A stretch of 64,000 nucleotides of DNA, from contig NW_027325120.1 of NCBI RefSeq assembly GCF_028372415.1, positions 67,501-131,500 on the forward strand, in the 5' to 3' direction. The notes below the pieces were generated by a model that was not told the DNA's origin, ran no database searches, and worked only from the letters and a program-made list of their open reading frames with translations. A program made the translations under genes and the position numbers. This stretch comes from Notamacropus eugenii. Taxonomy: Eukaryota; Chordata; Mammalia; Diprotodontia; Macropodidae. Positions 57,936 through 64,000 of the stretch are shown here, in pieces. Positions within the stretch are counted from its first letter, which is position 1. Every line of letters starts with the position of its first letter.

Positions 57936-60900
57936 TAAATTAGGATAAAGGTACAAATAATAAAATATCAGTGATATAGAGCAATGCATACTTAATCATT
58001 CGTTCCAGACAAGTACAGAGCATATCAAAAGAAGACAAGTGGGGAAAGCAATTCAATTTTAAAGATGCATACTGGCTACCCAATACGCTAGGCAATATAA
58101 AGTCAAAATAACAGCAATGAAATTAACAGAAGAGATTGGGACACAAAGAAACACACACAAAGACACACAAACACGCACAAAATAGCACACTTGGACATGC
58201 ACAGGGACACTCACACAAATAAACTGATAAAGATGGTTGGGTTTTTTCTGTATTTTTATTTTTGTCAGAGTCTAAAATACACAGAATTTGTGCCACAGTT
58301 TTTTCTTCTATTCACACTGCAACATTCACATTGGATTCGTTTCTTTCAAAACATGGTTTAATACTCCAAGAGGACATCATTTTTTTCACACATGACATAA
58401 TTTGGAACATTTCCCATAAAAATTAGGGGCAAGCCTCTCCTTATCCCTCCAAATCTGATGCTCTTCCTCCCAAATTTCCATGCATATAGATAACTTGTAC
58501 TGATTTTATTTGCATATATCCTTAACATATTGTACACATGTTTATCTTTTCAATTACTTGATGAGATTACAATTTTTATTGTTTTATGAATTCTCTCATA
58601 GTGGAAATGGTTTCTGTACAAATGCCCAGAATACTGCTTCTTCCAAAATGGAGATTAAAAATTACAGGCTTATTCATAATCTCCCTCCTTCATTTATTTT
58701 TTAAAATTTCCTTCTTGATATTTTTTTCTTTGGTGACTTGTTTTGCTGTATTAGTAAAAATACAATAATCAATTAACTAATTTTGTTAAGCTTTTGTGCC
58801 ACATAAGAACATGGTTCTTGCCTTCCAACCACTGCTCCAACAATGGAGAGATCTGTTGATTAGTTGCTGCAATCACACAATCAGTGAGACCGAGGTGGAC
58901 AAAACACACACACACTGTTTGTTCACTGTGCTCAGAGTGTGGGAATCACTGAAAAACAAACCAGATTAGTGAACTCTGAGCATCCAACTAATGGGTAATT
59001 AGAAAGGTTGAGTTAAATACACATAAACAACATTCACTTAACCACCACTTCAAAAACAGATTTCTTATTCTGTCATCTTGAGTTTGGCTATCTTATTCAC
59101 GAAGTTGTCTGCTTTTGGGAGACATTTTCTCCAGGAAATTCTGTTTCAAAGTGGTCTATTTATGACCACTGTTCACAGATTACCAGTTTTGTTGACCGAA
59201 ACCCGGAGACATGTATCCCTGAATCAATATCTTGATTGTTCCTGGAGTGTCAGTTGTTAACCAAAAGTACCTGGAAATATCTTGTTTCTACAGTAGTTCT
59301 GGAAAGGTATATCTTCTAGAAAATCAACTTTCCAGGTTCCAAGCTGCTTCTGGATATTTACTAGAAAATGCTGCTTAAACTTGTTAGCAAAATACTTAGT
59401 AGAATTTAGTAGAGCTTTATAAAACTTAGGAGATCCAGACATCCCTTTACAGACTGGATATGTACCTTATTATTTTCCTATTGGCTCCTCCATTACAATT
59501 GAGTTCCTCAATACATCCCTAACATTAAGTGCAGTGCGTGGAATATTGTAAATACATATTAAATGTTTATTGCCTGATAGACTGACTACAAATGTCTCCG
59601 TCTTCACAAACCTGATTATTATATTATTGGGGGTTGGGATAAAAGAGGAAGGAAATTTTTTCTATTCAAAAAAGTGGCCTGACACCAGGGGCCTTATACA
59701 TCTAGGAAATGAAGTTTCAGAGACGTTCCTTGTGAAAAGTGTGTCTACTGGTGGGGATAACATTATGAACTCAGGAATAGTAGTGTCAGTGATAATAGTA
59801 GCAGCATCTCGACAGCAGAGATTCTTGCCTGAAGGTCTGTTGATCAACAAGTGGGATCATACTAGGTATGGACTACCTGTGCCAGGAGGTTGAGGGAGGG
59901 AGACATTCTGCATCTTAAAGCCCAGTTCTTTACTGCGTTTTCACTGTCCTGGGAAAGGTGAAGTAAAGAACTATTTATTAAGTTCTCTCAATAAGTATTT
60001 TTTAAGGTAAGACTGGCCAAGCCTTATTCCAACTCCCTTGAGAGTAAATCATTGATATATGTGATAACTTACTTCTCATTGTATATTGAATAATCTTTGC
60101 CTGAGTCTGTGTTAATATTTGTGAGGGTGGAAATAATTCTAACTGCAAAACCACTTTGATATTTCTAAAATTCCCTTCACTGAAAGTGATATGGAGACAT
60201 TTTTTGTAATATTTCTTTTGAGATCATGTATGTGTGGTCAATAGAATGTCTCTAGGATATGGGTCCCAAAGGTCTTGGAGGCAAATTAAGATTGTTCACA
60301 GAACATTCTTAGGTTTCAAATAGAGTACAAAGGAGAAAGTACAAAGGCATCTCTGAGCTTTGTTGTAAATTGGAGTGAACCATAGATTTTCTGTCAATAA
60401 CGTATACCAGTAGATTAATTCTTAGTTTTATTATAATGCAGGGGTAGGAAAAGTAGGTAATCATGAAATTCCTTTACCACATGATAAAGCATCTGTACTA
60501 CGAATTGAGGAAATGAAATGTCCAGGACAATTTATGTTCTGGTGAGTAGGCATGTCTGATAGTTTCTTCCTATGCACTCTTTGTTCATGGTCCATCCATT
60601 GGAAACTAGAATATTCCTTTCTAAAGTTCCCTAAACGATAAATCAAAAAGTAACTGTTCAAAAATGGGGAGTGGGAGGGCGTCTCTGAGATAATCCTCCT
60701 CCTCCTTAACTTCCTGTTCACCATTTTTGTCCAGGAAACCAAATATCCAGAAATATTAGGGGGTGTCTAATATTGCTTCCCTTATGGTTTTTGATATATG
60801 TGGAAATTTGAGACAGGTGCATACAAAGAAGAATAGCAATACCATGTAGCTTATGTTAAAAGTCCACTGGCAATTTCACTTAAGGTTGATGAAATTGAGA

Positions 60901-62499
60901 AGAATGAAGATTACCTATGAATGAGGAAAGTAGGACTGTCAGCGACATCAGTAAGCTATGCCTGAAAGGCTAGACTAAATTTAGTAGGGATAAGGAGAGA
61001 AGTCATCGCACTTTGGGGAAAATGGTGTGTCCAAAGGCAGAAATGCATATATTATGTTCAGAGAATAAAGAGCAGAGAAATTTGGCAACCACTCTGGCTT
61101 CCAGTAGGAAATTTGTTTGGAGATGAAGTAAGTTCTGCATCTGGCATAAAGTAAAGGAAAATGTCATACTGGAATTAGTAAAGAGTAGAAGAAACGAATC
61201 ATAGTAGGGTCTATGTAATGCTAGATTAGGAATAGGAAAATCTTGGTTCACATTATGCCCGAGAAACATCCTAGTTAAGTGAAAATGAGACGAGGAAGGG
61301 AGTGAGTTAAACTCTCTATTAATAAATAATAATCTGAAGGTAAGAATTGCAAAATATGTCTGAAAGCATAATGATGGAGGTGGTTTACATCTATAAGCAA
61401 AGATCCACACTGAGAACAAAAATCTATCATTTAATAAAAAGCACAGCAATGTTATTCTTTGACATTCAGTTGTCATTATTGAGATCACACTCTGAAAATT
61501 ATTTTAGAGTTCTCTTCATAAAGATTTGCAGAGTAATATACAACCACAAAACCGAAATAAAAACAAGTTTACCATCTACTTAAATCTTTGACGTTAAGGG
61601 GAAGATTTGATGGAGACACATTAATACATTCAAAGATTGCAGTGACATCAGAATGGACAAGTATAAGGGATAAAATAAATACTGAAATGAGACACGGATG
61701 GGAAGAGAACAATGATGACTGTCTTCAACAGAAAAGTAGAGAATCAGTATTATTGGGGTGGAACTTACAAACAAGGAAATTTAGGTTTTATGTCAGGCAG
61801 ATTTTCTGAACAATTAAAACCTATTAAAAGTCAAACAGACTGATTCATTTGTCTGGTTGCCTGAAGATGCCAAAGACATTCCTCTTTTTCCTCCTTTTTA
61901 GTGTATCTTGTTTCAACAGGCAAATAGCCTAAAACTCTAAAAATGCATTTCCTGTCATCATAGAACTCACATCCCATGTCAGGGCAGTGGATATTTCTAT
62001 GAAATGTCCATACTATTAGTATAAACAAAAGTAAGTACCTACTGTGTTCTACCAAAAAAAAAATGTCTTACAGCTTTGAGAGGAGAGATGGACAGAGGTG
62101 TTCAATGGACAGAAGATAGTAAAGCAATATTTTGAAAATTAGGAAAGATTTGCTCAGTACTTAAGGAAAATAGACCACTTGTACAATTAGAAAAGCAGGA
62201 AAAGGTCACTGAAGCAAGAGGTATGGTTTGGAGCCAAGAATATGCGTTGTATTTATGATATAAAGGTTATACGCTTGGGTTGAAACAGATGCTAGCTATA
62301 TACAATTGGGCAGGACAGTCAGAGCTCTGCAGAGGAAGTTTGTGGAAGAACTTGAAAAACCAACTAAGGACTCCAATAGTCTATTTGGTTTTCACCATGA
62401 TTTCAAACAGAATTCTTCCTGACTGGAAATTTATTGGTTTTGAAGATGAGAGGCAGCAAAATGAAAAGATGATCAGTTATGGACACAGAGGAACTCTGT
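57936..62499. other. Intergenic, no gene recognised
   Basis: AT-rich sequence with a CA-rich stretch at 58,139-58,220 and no frame I can assign. Open frames of 60-161 codons (for example 61,003-61,488 on the minus strand) have no recognisable domain and are as expected by chance in AT-rich DNA. Confidence 0.5.
58139..58220 (+). repeat. CA-rich simple-sequence stretch
   Basis: Interrupted cacaca / cacaaa units, low complexity. Confidence 0.7.
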
Positions 62500-62640
62500 C
62501 AGAATAATAACTCTTCTCTTTAGTACCTAGGCGATCTTGCACAAATCATTGAACATCGTTCTGCATCAGTCTCCTATAAAATGAGAGGAAGAACTAGATG
62601 ACTGATAATTTTTCAAATCCTAAGTCTATTGTGATAAATC
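62500..62640 (+). mobile_element. MIR-type SINE fragment
   Basis: 'gatcttgcacaaatcattgaac' and 'catcagtctcctataaaatgagagg' follow the MIR core order (gaccttgggcaagtcacttaac, cctcagtttcctcatctgtaaaatg). It is well diverged. Confidence 0.6.
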
Positions 62641-62909
62641 TCAAACCTGTAGCCATAAGACCACTGAACCTACAAATAGATTGAAGACACCAGAAATGCA
62701 GAAGGTATGAGTGAGGTTGCAAAAGTAGTTAAAGGTCTAGGAAGATCAATAGATACGGAGACAGATTTTTTAGGGCATCGAGCACTGGGCTACTCACCCC
62801 TGTATATTTGATTGGTTATTTCTTAACCATACTGCTTGCATGTGCATACACACATTTACACATACACATTACACACACACACACATACATACATACATAC
62901 ATACATACA

Positions 62910-62943
<34 letters not shown>

Positions 62944-63805
62944 CATAATAAATCCGGGGAAAATGATGTGGTACAGTGGAAAGAATGAATGAAGGAGATC
63001 TTTCTTTTCTAGCTCTCTGTGAAGACCTTAAGAGAGAATGATTCAGTTGGACAAGTGTGTAGAAGAAGAACTTTGTTTTCTTTTTTAGAGTTTAGTATAA
63101 TTTTAAGGTTTAGTTTCTCAGGATTCACGGCAATGGAAATGCCTAATTTCCTTGAATAGCTTCAAGTACCCTAGACTGCAATTCCTAGAATCATAGTGAC
63201 ATAGACAGTCCTACTGATTCTGTACAGTGAAATAAGGGAGGACATAATGGAATATTTATTGTGCTTGTCCTGAATGAGTGTATTGCTAAAATTAACCTGT
63301 GAGGTTAATGTTGGTAAGATTCCTTATTTTTCTTTTCTCCTATAAAAGAAGTGGGCACTTGTCAGCCGGGGTAGGGGACAAATTTGGGATTTGGGTATTG
63401 CATACAATAATGCATATACTTGCCTTAAATGTCCATCCATAGAGATCTGGGGGATTGGACAAGCTGGGTTGCTGTACTTGTCTCTGTAGATGCCATCTAG
63501 ACATGGAGATAGTTTCCCCTCCCTCTTCTTGTTGGTCCATATGAGAAGGATGATTAGGTAATGCTACAGCAGTTGGTGCTCCCCTTTTTGACAAGCCTTT
63601 TGAGAATAATGAATTAGAATCCAGTAAGATTATTAACTCTTCTAAAGTTGTGTTCCTGTCCTTCCTGTCTGACCAGATCCAGCGTGAAACTTTTAGAGGC
63701 CAGAGTCTAAAATGTCTCCAGTGCTTTCGGTGTGTTATTTCTGAAAGAATACGTCATTTAGCCACATTGTGTCTCAGGCAATAAAATTGAAAAAATAACT
63801 GAAAA
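62641..63805. other. Intergenic, no gene recognised
   Basis: Apart from the ACAT microsatellite at 62,868-62,947 nothing is identified. The 84-codon minus-strand frame at 63,340-63,594 is open, but I do not recognise it. Confidence 0.5.
62868..62947 (+). repeat. (AC)n/(ACAT)n microsatellite
   Basis: A short (AC)n run passes into about 15 uninterrupted ACAT tetramers. Such a pure tract is likely to vary in length between individuals. Confidence 0.95.
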
Positions 63806-63807
63806 AC

Positions 63808-64000
63808 ATAAGGCAGTAAGGTGGTGCAGTGGGTTAGAGCATTGGCATAGACTTCGGAAGGTATGAGTTCAAATCCAGTCTTAGACACTTACTAGCTGTG
63901 TGACCCTGGACAAGTCACTTAACCCAATTTGATTTAGTTCTTCATCTGTAAAACGAACTGGAGAATGACATATTAGACAACTCTAGTACCTCCTCCAACT
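63808..64000 (+). mobile_element. tRNA-derived SINE, running off the right edge
   Basis: 'aaggcagtaaggtggtgcag' head, A box TGGTGCAGTGG, B box GAGTTCAAATC, then 'cttactagctgtgtgaccct', 'caagtcacttaaccc' and 'catctgtaaaacgaactgga'. Its 3' half (cctcagtttcctcatctgtaaaatgagctgg type) differs from the SINE at 8,165-8,480, so it is a second family sharing the tRNA-like head. Confidence 0.9.

Noticed and set aside
61003..61488. 161-codon minus-strand frame
   Set aside because: No domain, signal or homology recognised, and the surrounding AT-rich DNA has several frames of similar kind.

Overview
This is vertebrate nuclear DNA, most likely from a marsupial (metatherian) mammal. Three things suggest it: olfactory receptor (OR) and RFP-like TRIM gene remnants; L1 and ORF1-only half-L1 (HAL1) retrotransposons with a GCCAAGATGGCGGAG-type 5' end; and tRNA-derived CORE-type SINEs in the style found in opossums and Australian marsupials. 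No species can be named from the sequence alone. There is no bacterial-style gene organisation. Nearly all long open frames here are transposon remnants or translations of satellite DNA.

Layout. At 1-150 lies the N-terminus of an open olfactory receptor gene on the minus strand, running off the left edge. 151-3,210 holds no gene. 3,211-7,760 is a 5'-truncated L1 on the minus strand, with a SINE inserted into its reverse transcriptase domain. 8,165-8,480 is a second SINE. 9,830-10,766 is an olfactory receptor pseudogene (minus strand, three frameshifts). 11,040-17,689 is a mosaic of duplicated, inverted and decayed TRIM gene pieces: a RING/B-box exon, three PRY or PRY-SPRY pieces and their non-coding flanks.

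The centre (17,690-46,797) is mostly a satellite made of AATTCC-type short repeats (GGAATT on the minus strand). It has extreme C-over-G strand asymmetry and a higher-order unit of roughly 600 bp that is itself a dimer of two related half-units. An island at 26,556-33,940 splits it into a left block (17,690-26,555) and a right block (33,943-46,797). The blocks carry different diagnostic variants. The island contains another copy of the TRIM PRY-SPRY segment (broken by a 369-bp solo LTR), a composite HAL1-HAL1 insertion (29,238-33,257), and an unrecognised acidic 123-residue reading frame on the minus strand.

46,798-57,780 is a nest of plus-strand L1 copies. Two are internally deleted. A third, older L1 is split by a complete HAL1 element (52,376-55,113) with a perfect 17-bp target-site duplication and a nearly intact ORF1. 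57,780-64,000 holds SINE fragments and microsatellites, with no gene I can support.

The only frame that might still be functional is the partial olfactory receptor at the left edge. The ORF at 14,106-14,453 (signal-peptide-like start) and the acidic ORF at 33,534-33,905 are open but unidentified. The satellite, its dimeric higher-order organisation and its relation to the TRIM fragments are the most unusual content of the window.
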